From positions 2,604,001 to 2,668,000 of the forward strand of contig NZ_CP134159.1 in assembly GCF_032197885.1 (NCBI RefSeq): a stretch of 64,000 nt of DNA. Reading direction: 5' to 3'. Under the pieces are notes generated by a model, which searched no databases, was not told the DNA's origin, and was given only the letters and a program-made list of their open reading frames with translations. The translations under genes were made by a program, and so were the position numbers. Below are positions 47,269-56,376 of this stretch, piece by piece; position 1 is the stretch's first letter, and every line of letters begins with the position of its first letter. Source of the stretch: Levilactobacillus namurensis. Lineage in GTDB: Bacteria > Bacillota > Bacilli > Lactobacillales > Lactobacillaceae.

Positions 47269-48276
47269 ATGAAGTTAATTATCCCTAAGGACTACGATCC
47301 AAAATTAGACGTGATTCAAACGCAACAGGCGATTCGCTACATTCGGGAAACCTTTCAAGAAGAGTTCGGCAAAGAACTGAACCTGTCACGGCTGTCCGCC
47401 CCGATGTTTGTCGAAAAAGGGACGGGTCTCAACGATAATCTGAACGGCATCGAAAAGCCCGTCTCCTTCACCATGAAGGACATGCCCGGCAAGACGATCG
47501 AAATCGTGCACTCCCTGGCCAAGTGGAAACGGCTGGCCCTGAAGCGTTACGGGTTCGCCATGCACACGGGGTTGTACACCAACATGAACGCCATCCGGAA
47601 AGACGAAGACCTGGACAACATCCACTCCATCTACGTCGACCAATGGGACTGGGAAAAGATCATCGCCAAGGATGAACGGACCACGCAGACCCTTGAGGAT
47701 ACCGTTCGGACCATCTTCAAGGTCATCAAGCACATGGAACACGAAGTCTGGTACAAGTTCCCCGAAGCTGTTCACCACTTACCAGATGAAATTCACTTCG
47801 TCACCACCCAAGAACTCGAAGACGAATTCCCAACGTTGACCCCTAAGGAACGGGAAGACGCCATCACCAAGCGTTACGGCGCCGTCTTCTTGATGCAGAT
47901 CGGTGGTAAGCTCAAGAGCGGCAAGCGCCACGACGGCCGGGCCCCCGACTACGATGACTGGCAACTCAACGGGGACATCCTCTTTTGGTACGAGCCCCTC
48001 CAACACGCTCTGGAAATCTCCAGCATGGGGATCCGGGTCAGTGAAGAATCCATGAAGGCCCAATTAAAGGACGCCAACGCCGAAGACCGAGCCAAATTAC
48101 CGTTCCACCAGATGTTACTGAACGGCGAACTGCCTTACACCATCGGGGGCGGAATCGGCCAATCCCGGCTCTGCATGTTATTACTAGGCAAGGCGCACGT
48201 GGGCGAAGTTCAAGCCAGCGTCTGGCCCCAAGAGATGATCGACAAGTGCTACCAACACCGGATTCAGATTCTCTAG
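47269..48276 (+). CDS. asnA: Aspartate-ammonia ligase (asparagine synthetase A)
   Basis: The 335-residue AsnA belongs to the class II aminoacyl-tRNA-synthetase-like fold. Visible are [31 protein letters not shown], the [13 protein letters not shown] segment and the motif-3-like [14 protein letters not shown]. It makes asparagine from aspartate, ammonia and ATP. AAAGGAG precedes the start. The T-box leader ties expression to tRNA charging, in keeping with amino-acid auxotrophy control. Confidence 0.96.
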   Translation: MKLIIPKDYDPKLDVIQTQQAIRYIRETFQEEFGKELNLSRLSAPMFVEKGTGLNDNLNGIEKPVSFTMKDMPGKTIEIVHSLAKWKRLALKRYGFAMHTGLYTNMNAIRKDEDLDNIHSIYVDQWDWEKIIAKDERTTQTLEDTVRTIFKVIKHMEHEVWYKFPEAVHHLPDEIHFVTTQELEDEFPTLTPKEREDAITKRYGAVFLMQIGGKLKSGKRHDGRAPDYDDWQLNGDILFWYEPLQHALEISSMGIRVSEESMKAQLKDANAEDRAKLPFHQMLLNGELPYTIGGGIGQSRLCMLLLGKAHVGEVQASVWPQEMIDKCYQHRIQIL

Positions 48277-48334
48277 GCCCCTTGCCTAACGGTGACACTG
48301 GTTAGGCAGACCTTCCTGAAAAAGCTGAAGTCCA

Positions 48335-48406
48335 ATCAAAAAATCCCGTATCACCGACGTTGGCCGGCTGAACGGGATTTTTTGATGTTCATTGAAAGAT
48401 TAACGC
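48335..48406. repeat. Hairpin repeat, copy A (also terminator of asnA)
   Basis: ATCAAAAAATCCCGT (48335-48349) and its exact complement (48372-48386), followed by GTTCATTGAAAGATTAACGC. The arms and the tail resemble the element at 51860-51934 on the other side of the MarR/nitroreductase cluster. Confidence 0.65.
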
Positions 48407-48518
48407 GCTTGATGATCCTTTTAGAAGTCTATAAAAGCACTACTAAACAACGCCTTAAATCGAAGCGCTTGTCTATTCCAACATCCAAGGTTCCTAAGCA
48501 CAATCGCAACATCCCAGC

Positions 48519-48893
48519 CTAATCATTGGCCGAGATTTCCGCCTTAAAGTAAGGTGCTAAAGCTTGATTACTCTGCTGCGTCAAGTCACGTAAAGCCGCT
48601 TCACCAATAGAAGTCAGTTGGATATACACGCCCCGTTTATCCTGCGCGCAAGCTGTCCGCTGAATAGCACCACACCCGCTTGCCTCAAGTCGCTGAATCA
48701 ACCGAGACATTGCACTTTGACTTAGTCCGACTCCAACCTGTAAATCACTTAAACGTAATTTATGATCAGCCGCCTGACCCAAAAAGTACAGCACGTAAAA
48801 GTCCTTAAGAGTATACGGCGAATCAGCTAAACACTGAACTAAGTCCGTTTCAATTTTTTGATAGCGTTTAGTCAACGCTAACCAATTCATCAT
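48519..48893 (-). CDS. MarR-family regulator (cluster copy 1)
   Basis: A MarR protein of about 124 residues: YTLKDFYVLYFLGQAADHKLRLSDLQVGVGLSQSAMSRLIQRLEA, then a wing with CAQDKRGVYIQLT. It is related to the second MarR protein at 50433-50837. The start is uncertain: ATG at 48893 is used, but in-frame TTG codons at 48902 and 48968 are possible. Its promoter overlaps a palindrome shared with the nitroreductase promoter, which suggests self-control and common control of the cluster. Confidence 0.82.
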   Translation of the reverse strand: MMNWLALTKRYQKIETDLVQCLADSPYTLKDFYVLYFLGQAADHKLRLSDLQVGVGLSQSAMSRLIQRLEASGCGAIQRTACAQDKRGVYIQLTSIGEAALRDLTQQSNQALAPYFKAEISAND

Positions 48894-48994
48894 TGGTGTC
48901 AAAATTATCGCATCCTCATCTAATTCTGCCCAACAATTTTCTCCAGAGTACTTCCGATTATGCTTCAAACAATCTGGTTAATTAGGCACATCCT

Positions 48995-49023
48995 ACAATA
49001 CATGCATGTACATACATTGTCAA
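48995..49023 (-). promoter_or_regulatory. Promoter and MarR-type operator, site 1
   Basis: Leftward TTGACA (49023-49018) and TATTGT (49000-48995), 17 bases apart. The spacer is filled by the palindrome TACATGCATGTA (48999-49010). Repressor binding would block this promoter. The same arrangement recurs at 51767-51795. Confidence 0.7.
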
Positions 49024-49064
49024 TTTAAAAGTTTCTTGCGCCTAACGCGCGGACACCAACCAGT

Positions 49065-49718
49065 TTAATAAACAACTGACGTCGCATCCTTAGTTGAAGG
49101 ATCACTAACTCCAATCGTTTCTCGAACATACAACTTAGGTTGGTGAATAATCTTTAAGATAACGTCGGCCATGCTCTTTCGTGAGCCTGATCCACCGGCA
49201 AAGGGCTGATTCTCATGATTCACAACATAATCCAGATTATCTCGGTCATTTAACCATGCAAACCGCGCCGTAGTATAATCCAAATCCGATTGCTTCCACA
49301 ATTGGTCTGCCCCATGCATCCCGCGAAGTTGTGAGCCAATCATCTGCTCATTCCACTTAATAAACACTGGATTGGGCCCCTCATGGTTAATCCCAATGGA
49401 ACTAGACGTTACCACTCTAGAAACACCGGCCAAATGCATTGCCCGCATAATTGTCTTGGTCATCACGTTTTCAACGACATTATCGATTGTCGCTACAAAG
49501 ACTAAGTCTACTCCAGTCATTGCCTGAACAAGTCGCTCTTGGTCTTCAATATCGCCCTCAATTAAAGATACTCGGGGATTTTCTGCAAGGTCTTGTAACC
49601 GCTGCTTATTGCGGAGGTACAAGGTCAATTCCACATCCTGAAATGCATCTTCCGTTAAAACCCGATTCTCAACCAGCCGTGCAATGCGCCCATTGGCACC
49701 CAAAATCAATACTTTCAT
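49065..49718 (-). CDS. NmrA-like NAD(P)-binding protein (cluster copy 1)
   Basis: The 217-residue atypical short-chain dehydrogenase has the dinucleotide motif VLILGANGRIARLV at its start and SSIGI near residue 107. There is no usual YxxxK pair. The family includes NAD(P)H-binding redox sensors and quinone reductases. It is the last gene of the leftward nitroreductase-MarR-reductase row and lies 29 bases after its sister gene. Confidence 0.85.
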   Translation of the reverse strand: MKVLILGANGRIARLVENRVLTEDAFQDVELTLYLRNKQRLQDLAENPRVSLIEGDIEDQERLVQAMTGVDLVFVATIDNVVENVMTKTIMRAMHLAGVSRVVTSSSIGINHEGPNPVFIKWNEQMIGSQLRGMHGADQLWKQSDLDYTTARFAWLNDRDNLDYVVNHENQPFAGGSGSRKSMADVILKIIHQPKLYVRETIGVSDPSTKDATSVVY

Positions 49719-49746
49719 TAATATTTTCCTCCCTTATCTTTCATGA

Positions 49747-50391
49747 TTAAACGTTAGCTACTGCGGTTTTGATTGGTACATCTCCCGATTTCATCATGAT
49801 GACCTGATGAATTGTGTTGTCATGTTGTAAGATTTCAGTCAACGTCGCCGCAACGTCAGCAATTGGATTACTAGCCTCTACATCCACATCAAACGATACT
49901 CGCCCGGTTCCAGACTCCTCCGTTAAAATCGTCGGCTGTAGGATTGTGTAATCCAAACCCGATTGCGCAACGAGATAATTATCGGCAAAAAACTTAGCTG
50001 CATTATAATCATCGTGATTCGGCAAATTAATATGGTGCCATTTCTCCGGTTGCAGAGTGAAAATAGAACTAAGCATAATGAATCGGTCAATCTTATTTAC
50101 CTTAGCCGCCTGCATCATTTTAACCGCACCTAACGCATCCGTCTGCAATAAATCTTGCCCACGTGATCCAGCAACAAAGTAAATAGCCGCAAGATCTTGA
50201 CCAAGCGCTGTGGCAATCTCTGCCACTGAAGCGTGCAAGTCTAACTTAATTGGCGTCACTCCGTTCATTTTAATAATCTTTTCCGGAGATCTCGCTCCCG
50301 CGACCACATCAAAATTATTTCTAACAAGGTCCTTAATTAGTTCAGTCGCCACTCGACCATTACCACCCGCAATAAATACCTTTTTCGTCAT
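49747..50391 (-). CDS. NmrA-like NAD(P)-binding protein (cluster copy 2)
   Basis: The 214-residue protein has VFIAGGNGRVATELI and a short-chain-dehydrogenase-like core (IMLSSIFTLQPEKWH, DYNAAKFFADNYLVAQSG). Here a Tyr-x-x-x-Lys pair (YNAAK) is present, so it may be a working oxidoreductase, unlike its neighbour. It is only distantly similar to the first copy. Same strand, close spacing. Confidence 0.85.
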   Translation of the reverse strand: MTKKVFIAGGNGRVATELIKDLVRNNFDVVAGARSPEKIIKMNGVTPIKLDLHASVAEIATALGQDLAAIYFVAGSRGQDLLQTDALGAVKMMQAAKVNKIDRFIMLSSIFTLQPEKWHHINLPNHDDYNAAKFFADNYLVAQSGLDYTILQPTILTEESGTGRVSFDVDVEASNPIADVAATLTEILQHDNTIHQVIMMKSGDVPIKTAVANV

Positions 50392-50432
50392 AACTTTTAC
50401 CTTCTTCCTTGAATTGTCACTTTTACGTTTGG

Positions 50433-50837
50433 TTAATCTAGCATCAAGGCTTCTGCTAAAACCAAATTCGATTGTCCAGCCGATTCAAGATAGGGCGTTA
50501 AAGTCCGCTCAACCTGTTGCGTTAAAGTTTTCAAAACGGCTTGCCCAGCTACGGTCAACTGGACACTCGCCTCTTGTTGCTCATTAGTCACCGATTGAAT
50601 GACATCCGGCGACCGAGCCTTCAACTGCCGAATAAGGTGTAACAGGGTACTTGCACTCACCCCCACCCGCATTTGCAAGTCAGTCAACCGTAACTGCTGA
50701 TTTTTCGCCTGACTTAAAAAATAGAGGACACAGTAATCCTTAACCGTATAAGCGGAGCCCGCCAAACTTTGCGTCAGAGCTGTCGAAATTCTTTGATAAC
50801 GGTCTGCCAAATCCAACCACTCCGGTATCAATGACAT
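50433..50837 (-). CDS. MarR-family regulator (cluster copy 2)
   Basis: The 134-residue protein aligns with the MarR protein at 48519 (YTVKDYCVLYFLSQAKNQQLRLTDLQMRVGVSASTLLHLIRQLKA) but its wing lost the usual Asp-x-Arg pair (NEQQEASVQLTVAG). It may thus bind DNA differently or act as a partner. It lies between the nitroreductase and the reductase genes in the same transcript. Confidence 0.82.
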   Translation of the reverse strand: MSLIPEWLDLADRYQRISTALTQSLAGSAYTVKDYCVLYFLSQAKNQQLRLTDLQMRVGVSASTLLHLIRQLKARSPDVIQSVTNEQQEASVQLTVAGQAVLKTLTQQVERTLTPYLESAGQSNLVLAEALMLD

Positions 50838-50856
50838 ATAAGGTCCCCCTTTAATC

Positions 50857-51498
50857 CTAATCTTGAATCGTTAAAAAGCTCTCAGAATCATTCCGATCAC
50901 TCGTGAATTCATTAATCTTGTTGTCAGCACGGTAGCCTAGGCCAATCCCCATCACAATCATTTGAGAATCTGGAATTGGCATGAATCGACGAATGTCATC
51001 TGGATACTTAATGATTTCATATGCTGGCATTGAATCGATACCCATCTCCGCAGCCGTCGTCATAATGGCCTGACTAAAGGCGCCAATATCATAGACTGAC
51101 CATACCGGAGCAACCTGATCCAGCGTTAAGTAAACCACTGCTGGCGCATTGTACAATGTTGTCTGCGCATTATCTTGGTCGGAAAGTTTCTCAACCATCG
51201 CATAAGTGGAAAAATCCGTTATCCAATGGTTAATGTTTTGTTGTGGCCGAGGTGACCATTGATCACGGTGTCTAGCATTCAGGTCCGCATGACCGGGAAT
51301 CCGCCGTTGGGCCTTTTTATGGTGATTAAATCGAATCTGCTCAAGTGTTTCACCTGTAGCGATAAAAACTCGCCATGGTTGTGAATTAGCCCAGGAAGGT
51401 GTCGCATTAGCTGCATTTTGAATAATTTGAGTCAAGGTTCCCTTGTCGAGTGGCTTCTCCCTAAAATTACGAATAGAACGCCTAACAATTTTTGTCAT
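50857..51498 (-). CDS. Nitroreductase-family FMN oxidoreductase
   Basis: The 213-residue protein starts with KIVRRSIRNFREKPLDKGTL (FMN phosphate contacts) and has NATPSWANSQPWRVFIATG, the nitroreductase signature, then VYDIGAFSQAIMTTAAEMGI and IGLGYRADNKIN. It reduces nitro compounds or quinones with NAD(P)H. The start at 51498 follows GGAGGG. It is the first gene of the cluster and follows a 260-base leader from the promoter at 51767-51795. Confidence 0.9.
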   Translation of the reverse strand: MTKIVRRSIRNFREKPLDKGTLTQIIQNAANATPSWANSQPWRVFIATGETLEQIRFNHHKKAQRRIPGHADLNARHRDQWSPRPQQNINHWITDFSTYAMVEKLSDQDNAQTTLYNAPAVVYLTLDQVAPVWSVYDIGAFSQAIMTTAAEMGIDSMPAYEIIKYPDDIRRFMPIPDSQMIVMGIGLGYRADNKINEFTSDRNDSESFLTIQD

Positions 51499-51541
51499 TA
51501 AATTAACCCTCCGTTTTAGCAATAATTTCATTAGCAGACAT

Positions 51542-51560
51542 AATGCATGTGCATGCATGT
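51542..51560 (-). promoter_or_regulatory. MarR-type operator, site 3
   Basis: ATGCATGTGCATGCATG, made of the same ATGCATGT units as the two promoter operators, 44 bases before the nitroreductase start. Confidence 0.5.
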
Positions 51561-51766
51561 TCTTTAGTAACTCACTACTCGTTGAATTAAGCCAAATCGC
51601 ATTAGCCCTTATAGAACGCTAGCATCTTAGAACAACTGCGCACATGCACGTATCATTAGAAAACAACGTATCCCTTTAAAGTCTTATCTGCTTCATCAGC
51701 CAATCTCGATTCGGCAATATCGCTTAACTAGCGATTGCAGAACGCGACCAACCGGGAATGTTTGCA

Positions 51767-51795
51767 ATGATACATGTGCATACATGTATTGTCAA
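51767..51795 (-). promoter_or_regulatory. Promoter and MarR-type operator, site 2
   Basis: Leftward TTGACA (51795-51790) and TATCAT (51772-51767), 17 bases apart, with CATGTATGCACATG filling the spacer. It shares TGTATTGTCAA with site 1. The 51560-51760 leader shows only a 20-residue open remnant ending LADEADKTLKGYVVF, not recognised. From 52024 to 52278 I see nothing. Confidence 0.65.
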
Positions 51796-51859
51796 ATAAA
51801 GAACCTCTTATTCCTTAGAGATTTTACTAGATTTCCCCGTTATTTAATTTTCAGCCTCA

Positions 51860-51934
51860 ATCAAAAATCCCGTCCGACCGGTTTTGAAGAACCGCTTGGA
51901 CGGGATTTTTGTCTATTCGTTAAAAGATTGACGC
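51860..51934. repeat. Hairpin repeat, copy B
   Basis: AAAAATCCCGTCC (51863-51875) and GGACGGGATTTTT (51898-51910), with an inner CCGGTT/AACCG pair, then ATTCGTTAAAAGATTGACGC. The outer arm and tail are shared with copy A at 48335-48406. No gene ends here, so it is not needed as a terminator. Confidence 0.6.
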
Positions 51935-52278
51935 CCAGAGAGGAGACCGCTGTTCAGACGGTCACCGGTCACCTCCTGGAAATCACCCTAAGTCTCATCT
52001 ACCAATTGGGGAGTTCATCGTGACTTAGGACTTGAATCAAGCTGGTCGACCCATCAGCCCGTCAGCCTCGCCGTTTCCGCAACTTTGGTTGGTGCGCTGA
52101 ATTGGGGTTCAGGCACCGACTAGGAGGGACGCCAAAATCACCCGACTGGGCTAAAGCTAATGGGACCGTTCAGGCTTAACTCTAAGGCCAGTTTACCTAA
52201 CCGATGTAGATTATCGATAAACTTTTGGTAATGATTTCGCCAATGAAACATTTTGTTTATTATGGAACCGATTACGCC

Positions 52279-53382
52279 CTAGCGTAACCAGAACCACCCT
52301 AAGCTTCCCAGTAGCAAGAGGCCCAGCGCATTGAGCACCGTAAACAGTTTGAAAAACGGCCGGACGGCATCCCGCTCGCCTAAGGCTAGGAGTTGCTTTA
52401 GGGTCAACAGATTCGCCAGTGACGCGACCAGGGTCCCCAGACCGCCAACGTTTACGCCCCAGAACAGGGCCGTCGCGTGGGACGTAAACGGCGCGAGTAG
52501 GACGGTCGCCGGGACGTTACTGATGAATTGACTGGCGACCAAGCTGGTCAGGTACACCATGTGCGGCGTCCGCATCAGTCGCTACATCCCCGCAATCACC
52601 TGCGGGTTATGACTGATGGCGCTGACCAGAATAAAGAAGCAGATGAAGGTCAACAGGAGACCGTAATCCACCCGCTGGACGGCCCGGCGATCCAGTAAGA
52701 GGCCGCCGATGACGGCGACCAGCGTCACCCACCCCAGCGGTAGGACCCGAAAGACCCCTAGGAGGACCAGGCCAAACAGGCCCAACGCCAGGCTGATGGC
52801 CACCGGATGGTCCGGAATCTGACGGACCGGCGGCGTCACGATTGGCCGCGGACGCGCCAGATAGGTCAGACCTAACATGACCAGAACGCCCCCGACCAGT
52901 AACGGACTAGATAAGCGAAAGAACGCACCCGCCGATAACTGGTAGTGGGCGAACAGGTATAAGTTCTGGGGGTTGCCGAACGGGGTAAAGGCGCTGCCCA
53001 GGTTGGCTGCCATGACCACCAGCACGGCAGGTAACGCCAACGCCATTTTCTGTTGGCGAGCCACCAAGACCAGCATGGGCAGTAACGTTAAGATTGTCAC
53101 GTCGTTGGTCAGGACCATCGCCCCCGTAAAAGCCAGTCCGGTGAACAGTTGTACCACCTGGCGTTGCGTGCTGGTCACGGCCAACAAGCGATTGCTGAGG
53201 GCGTCTAAGACCTGCAGCCGATTCAACAGTTGCACGCAGATCATCAGCGCCAGCAGGGCCAGTATGGTCGACCAATCCACCGCGTCCGCCGTGGGTCGGC
53301 CCACGAATAGGCTCAACAGGGCCGCCCCTAAAGCAATCCCCAGAATTTTGTCATGCAGCAAGCGCTGCCCGATGTCTTGCAT
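52279..53382 (-). pseudogene. ArsB/NadC-like (ion transporter superfamily) permease broken by a stop codon
   Basis: The leftward frame codes for a permease of about 367 residues with roughly ten membrane spans (VLTNDVTILTLLPMLVLVARQ, NLGSAFTPFGNPQNLYLF, and later SQFISNVPATVLLAPF). It matches the SLC13/arsenical-pump superfamily, where NP-Q and SNVPAT are signature turns. A single TAG at 52582-52584 interrupts it after residue 266; the frame resumes at once and runs 98 residues to the normal end. There is no other damage, so the mutation is recent or is a sequencing error. If real, two half proteins might be made but are unlikely to work. Confidence 0.85.
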
Positions 53383-53416
53383 GTCATCAATCCTTCCTCC
53401 TTGAAGTCCCCAAAGT

Positions 53417-53454
53417 AAAAGCCGATAACCCCGCCGCGGTTATCGGCTTTTTTT
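53417..53454. terminator. Bidirectional terminator
   Basis: AAAAGCCGATAACC and GGTTATCGGCTTTT with TTTT after; it ends the HAD gene leftward. Confidence 0.8.
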
Positions 53455-53473
53455 ACGTATGCGCTGGTGACAC

Positions 53474-54298
53474 TTAAGCGACTAAGGTCGCCAGAACGTC
53501 CAAGACGCCCTCCGCGTTGTTGGTGCCGGCATGGTGCGCGACCTGCGCCTTCACGTGGTCCGTGGCGTTAGCCATCGCGTAGCCGTGCGGCGTCAGAGTC
53601 AACATACTTAAGTCGTTTTCATTATCTCCGAAGGTCATGAGTTCGTCGTCCGCAACGTCGTACCGGGCCTGTAAGTGGCGCAATCCGGCGGCCTTGTTGA
53701 CGCTACCCTCGCTGATCAGTTCCGTGTTGTACCCGGAGGTCTGACTGCCCAGGCCCGCCGGCAGGGCCTGCCGCAACGTTTGTAACGCGGCCCCGAAATC
53801 AACGCCTGGTTGGAAGGTGACGCCGATGCTAGTCACTTGGTCCTGGAGCCGCTCGGGCGTGATGGTGGCTAAGCTAGGTACCTTCAACAGGTGGTCATAG
53901 TACCGGTGGGTCAGCTCGTAAGCAGCCGGTGTGATCTGGTCATCCACGTAAGCGGACTTGAGGCCAGCCACCAGGTGTTCGGCGATGTCGCTAGGCGCGA
54001 ATTGCTGATGAATCACGTCTAGGGTCGCCGCGACCGCTTCAGCGGGCATGGCCGTGACCGACAACAGGTCCCCGTTACTGTGGACCACGGCCCCGTTTTG
54101 CGAGACAAAGTCCATCTGATCTTGGAACTGCTCGAACTGGGTCTGGAGTCGTTGGTACTGTGAGCCGCTGGCCGCGACCACGTGAATCCCCTTCGCCCGC
54201 AGTTTCGTCAATAATTCCGCAAACCGGGCATGGTTATAGGTGTTTTGGTCATTCAGAAAGGTGCCGTCCATGTCAAACGCCACGAGTTTAATCGTCAT
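53474..54298 (-). CDS. HAD-superfamily (Cof-type) phosphatase
   Basis: The 274-residue class IIB HAD hydrolase has motif I VAFDMDGTFLND (nucleophile Asp), motif II VVAASGSQYQRL, a Lys in VNKAAGLRHL and motif IV MTFGDNENDLSML. The cap domain lies between. It dephosphorylates sugar phosphates or cofactors in the cytoplasm. Monocistronic with its own terminator. Confidence 0.92.
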   Translation of the reverse strand: MTIKLVAFDMDGTFLNDQNTYNHARFAELLTKLRAKGIHVVAASGSQYQRLQTQFEQFQDQMDFVSQNGAVVHSNGDLLSVTAMPAEAVAATLDVIHQQFAPSDIAEHLVAGLKSAYVDDQITPAAYELTHRYYDHLLKVPSLATITPERLQDQVTSIGVTFQPGVDFGAALQTLRQALPAGLGSQTSGYNTELISEGSVNKAAGLRHLQARYDVADDELMTFGDNENDLSMLTLTPHGYAMANATDHVKAQVAHHAGTNNAEGVLDVLATLVA

Positions 54299-54357
54299 TA
54301 AGCAGTTCCTCCTTCAGTAAAGTCAACTTAGCATACCACAAATCATCCATAAAACGT

Positions 54358-54390
54358 AACGGGACCCCACAATTTCTGCGGTGTCCCGTT
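54358..54390 (-). terminator. Terminator of the MFS gene
   Basis: AACGGGACACCGC and GTGGGGTCCCGTT arms, imperfect, then TACGTTTT leftward. Confidence 0.65.
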
Positions 54391-54393
54391 AAT

Positions 54394-55596
54394 TTACGCT
54401 GCATCTTGATGAATACTCTCCGGCTCGCCCAGCACCCAATGGCTGACCAGTGCAAGTATCAGGAAGGCTAACGCCACCCCGCAAACGCCGGTCCAACCGG
54501 CATGGCTCCAGGCCCAAGTCGCTGACAGGGTTCCTAGCGACCCGCCTAAGAAGTAGCTAAACATGAAAACGGAGTTGTTCCGGCTGCTTTCTTTGCGGTT
54601 CAAAGACTGGACGATGGCCTGGTTAGAGACCTGGCTGAACTGGGTCCCCAGGTCAAGCAGGACAATCCCCACGATGAGGCCCACCAGCCAAAAGCCAATC
54701 AACCAGAAAATCACGAAGGCCACTCCGGAGAAGACCATGCTCAGGCCCACCGTCAGTCGTGGCGACCGCTGATCAACTAGGTTACCAATCCACGGCGCTG
54801 CCAAGACCCCGGCAATCCCCAGCAAGCCTAACAGGCCGGCCACGTTACTGCCCAAGTGGTATTGCGTCGCCAGGTAGAAGGCCAGCGTGGACCACAGGAC
54901 GTTCGACATCCCAAACATGCAGAAGCCATTGATGGCTGCTCCTCGCAGGGCGCGTTGCCGGGCAAACAACCGGGGCAACGTCTGAATCACCGGCCAATAC
55001 CGCAATTCTTGATGGCCCCGTGCATCGTGCGGTAAGTACGCGTGCACGATGATCAAGAAGACCAGGTCAATGACCGCCGCAATCAGGTAAATGTCCTGCC
55101 AGGGCATGATGCTCCCCAGTAAGCCACTAAACGACCGCGATAACAGGATTCCCGTCAACAAGCCACTCAAGACGATTCCCAACACTTTCCCCCGCTGGAG
55201 ACTAGGTGCTAGGTAGCCCGCATAGGGGATGATAATCTGCGGGGCGACCGACGTAATGCCGACTAGGGTCGTTGCCACCGCAAAGACGCCGGCATTCGGA
55301 GCCCAAAAGGCCAACAGAAGTGATCCAATTGAGAGCACCATCATGAACTGAATCAGGTGGTACCGGTCGAAGATATCCCCTAGGGGAACGATCAGCAGCA
55401 GGCCGAACGCATACCCTAACTGGGTGACCATGGCCAAGGCTTCCACCACGGACTTCGCTAAACCAAAGTCCGTGGCAATCAGGTTTTCGATAGGTTGAAT
55501 GAAGTTCAGGTTGGCCACGATGACTCCCGTGACCACCGCCATTAACAGAATCGTTTTCCGTGACAACGTTGGCGTTGTCGTCTCTTTCTCTTTCAC
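54394..55596 (-). CDS. MFS transporter (drug/metabolite efflux type)
   Basis: The 400-residue protein has 12 predicted spans and a motif-A-like loop LGDIFDRYHLIQFMM between spans 2 and 3. It resembles the DHA1 efflux group. The GTG at 55596 lies eight bases after GGGAGG and is preferred to the TTG two codons upstream. The substrate is unknown. Confidence 0.85.
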   Translation of the reverse strand: MKEKETTTPTLSRKTILLMAVVTGVIVANLNFIQPIENLIATDFGLAKSVVEALAMVTQLGYAFGLLLIVPLGDIFDRYHLIQFMMVLSIGSLLLAFWAPNAGVFAVATTLVGITSVAPQIIIPYAGYLAPSLQRGKVLGIVLSGLLTGILLSRSFSGLLGSIMPWQDIYLIAAVIDLVFLIIVHAYLPHDARGHQELRYWPVIQTLPRLFARQRALRGAAINGFCMFGMSNVLWSTLAFYLATQYHLGSNVAGLLGLLGIAGVLAAPWIGNLVDQRSPRLTVGLSMVFSGVAFVIFWLIGFWLVGLIVGIVLLDLGTQFSQVSNQAIVQSLNRKESSRNNSVFMFSYFLGGSLGTLSATWAWSHAGWTGVCGVALAFLILALVSHWVLGEPESIHQDAA

Positions 55597-55640
55597 ACAC
55601 AAAACCTCCCAATTATTAGTTTAGGCGTTTGGGGCGGAAA

Positions 55641-55728
55641 AGAAAACCGGCTAATGGATTCGGCCTACATGGCCCAGTCATTAGCCGGCTGTTCAAAAAA
55701 GGCTAGTTCCCCAAATGAGAACTAGCCG
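55641..55728 (-). terminator. Two stem-loops between the HsdS-like and MFS genes
   Basis: AACGGCTAGTTCTCA...GGAACTAGCC followed by TTTTTT (55695-55728, leftward) ends the HsdS-like gene. A second stem, GCCGGCTAATG/CATTAGCCGG with TTTTC (55641-55690), sits just before the MFS gene and could be a leader terminator of that gene. Confidence 0.7.
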
Positions 55729-55740
55729 TTAAGTCAACGC

Positions 55741-56271
55741 TTACTCCAACCCCCGCAACAACTGCGTCTGCAGCGCCACTAGTCGCTCCTGTAAGGTGGC
55801 TTGTCGCTGCAAGTTGAAGTAGAGACGGCCCCAAAGGTCCTGCTCTTCGCGCGGGGGAACGGGAATCTCCAGGGTCCGTAACGTCTTCAACGACAACTTG
55901 TTGGCCACGTGGCTGCCTTCTAGGAAGCGGGCCAGCTGACGCTTAACGGCGTCTGTCTGGTTGACACAGTAGCACAGATACCGCGGGTCAATCTGGTGGT
56001 GCTTGATCCGCCAACGAACAAAGTTCTGGGTCAAGACCTTCCCCGCCGTCTCCGCGGTCACGATACTGGCCGTGTTCTGCAGGGTGCTGAAGACAATGTC
56101 GCCCACCACGACCTGGTAACTCTGCTCGTCAGCACGCTCTTGCGTCGGTTGGGCCACCAAGCGCCCTAGGTCGGCCACTAAGTCTTGATATCCGTACAGG
56201 TCCGCCGTGGAGTCCTTCAGCCGCAACTGGTTTACTCCCGTCTTCATGGTCACTAAATCATCCAGCTGCAT
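55741..56271 (-). CDS. Orphan type I restriction specificity (HsdS)-like half subunit
   Basis: The 176-residue protein has one target-recognition-like domain followed by a conserved helix (NLQRQATLQERLVALQTQLLRGL), half of a normal HsdS of about 400 residues. Typical turns are VVVGDIVFSTLQNTASIV, YLCYCVNQTDAVKRQL and LKTLRTLEIPVPPREEQ. No hsdM or hsdR lies in the window. It could dimerise and serve a distant methylase, or have taken on another role. The separate terminator and intact frame argue against a mere fragment. Confidence 0.8.
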   Translation of the reverse strand: MQLDDLVTMKTGVNQLRLKDSTADLYGYQDLVADLGRLVAQPTQERADEQSYQVVVGDIVFSTLQNTASIVTAETAGKVLTQNFVRWRIKHHQIDPRYLCYCVNQTDAVKRQLARFLEGSHVANKLSLKTLRTLEIPVPPREEQDLWGRLYFNLQRQATLQERLVALQTQLLRGLE

Positions 56272-56344
56272 GCCGGCACCCCCTCGTATTGCTTCGTTAA
56301 TTTCCTATTTTCAATGTAGCATGCCGGTTCATGACCGTCAAATC

Positions 56345-56376
56345 AAAAAAGCGCTCTGACCCCCGCCAGTAGCGCT
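56345..56376 (-). terminator. Terminator-like hairpin
   Basis: Leftward AGCGC...GCGCT followed by TTTTTT. It could end a long transcript from the zinc-ribbon gene that would include the structured element at 56598-56732. Confidence 0.55.

Noticed and set aside
51784..52023. 79-residue plus-strand frame
   Set aside because: It runs straight through hairpin repeat B and has no ribosome binding site or family resemblance.
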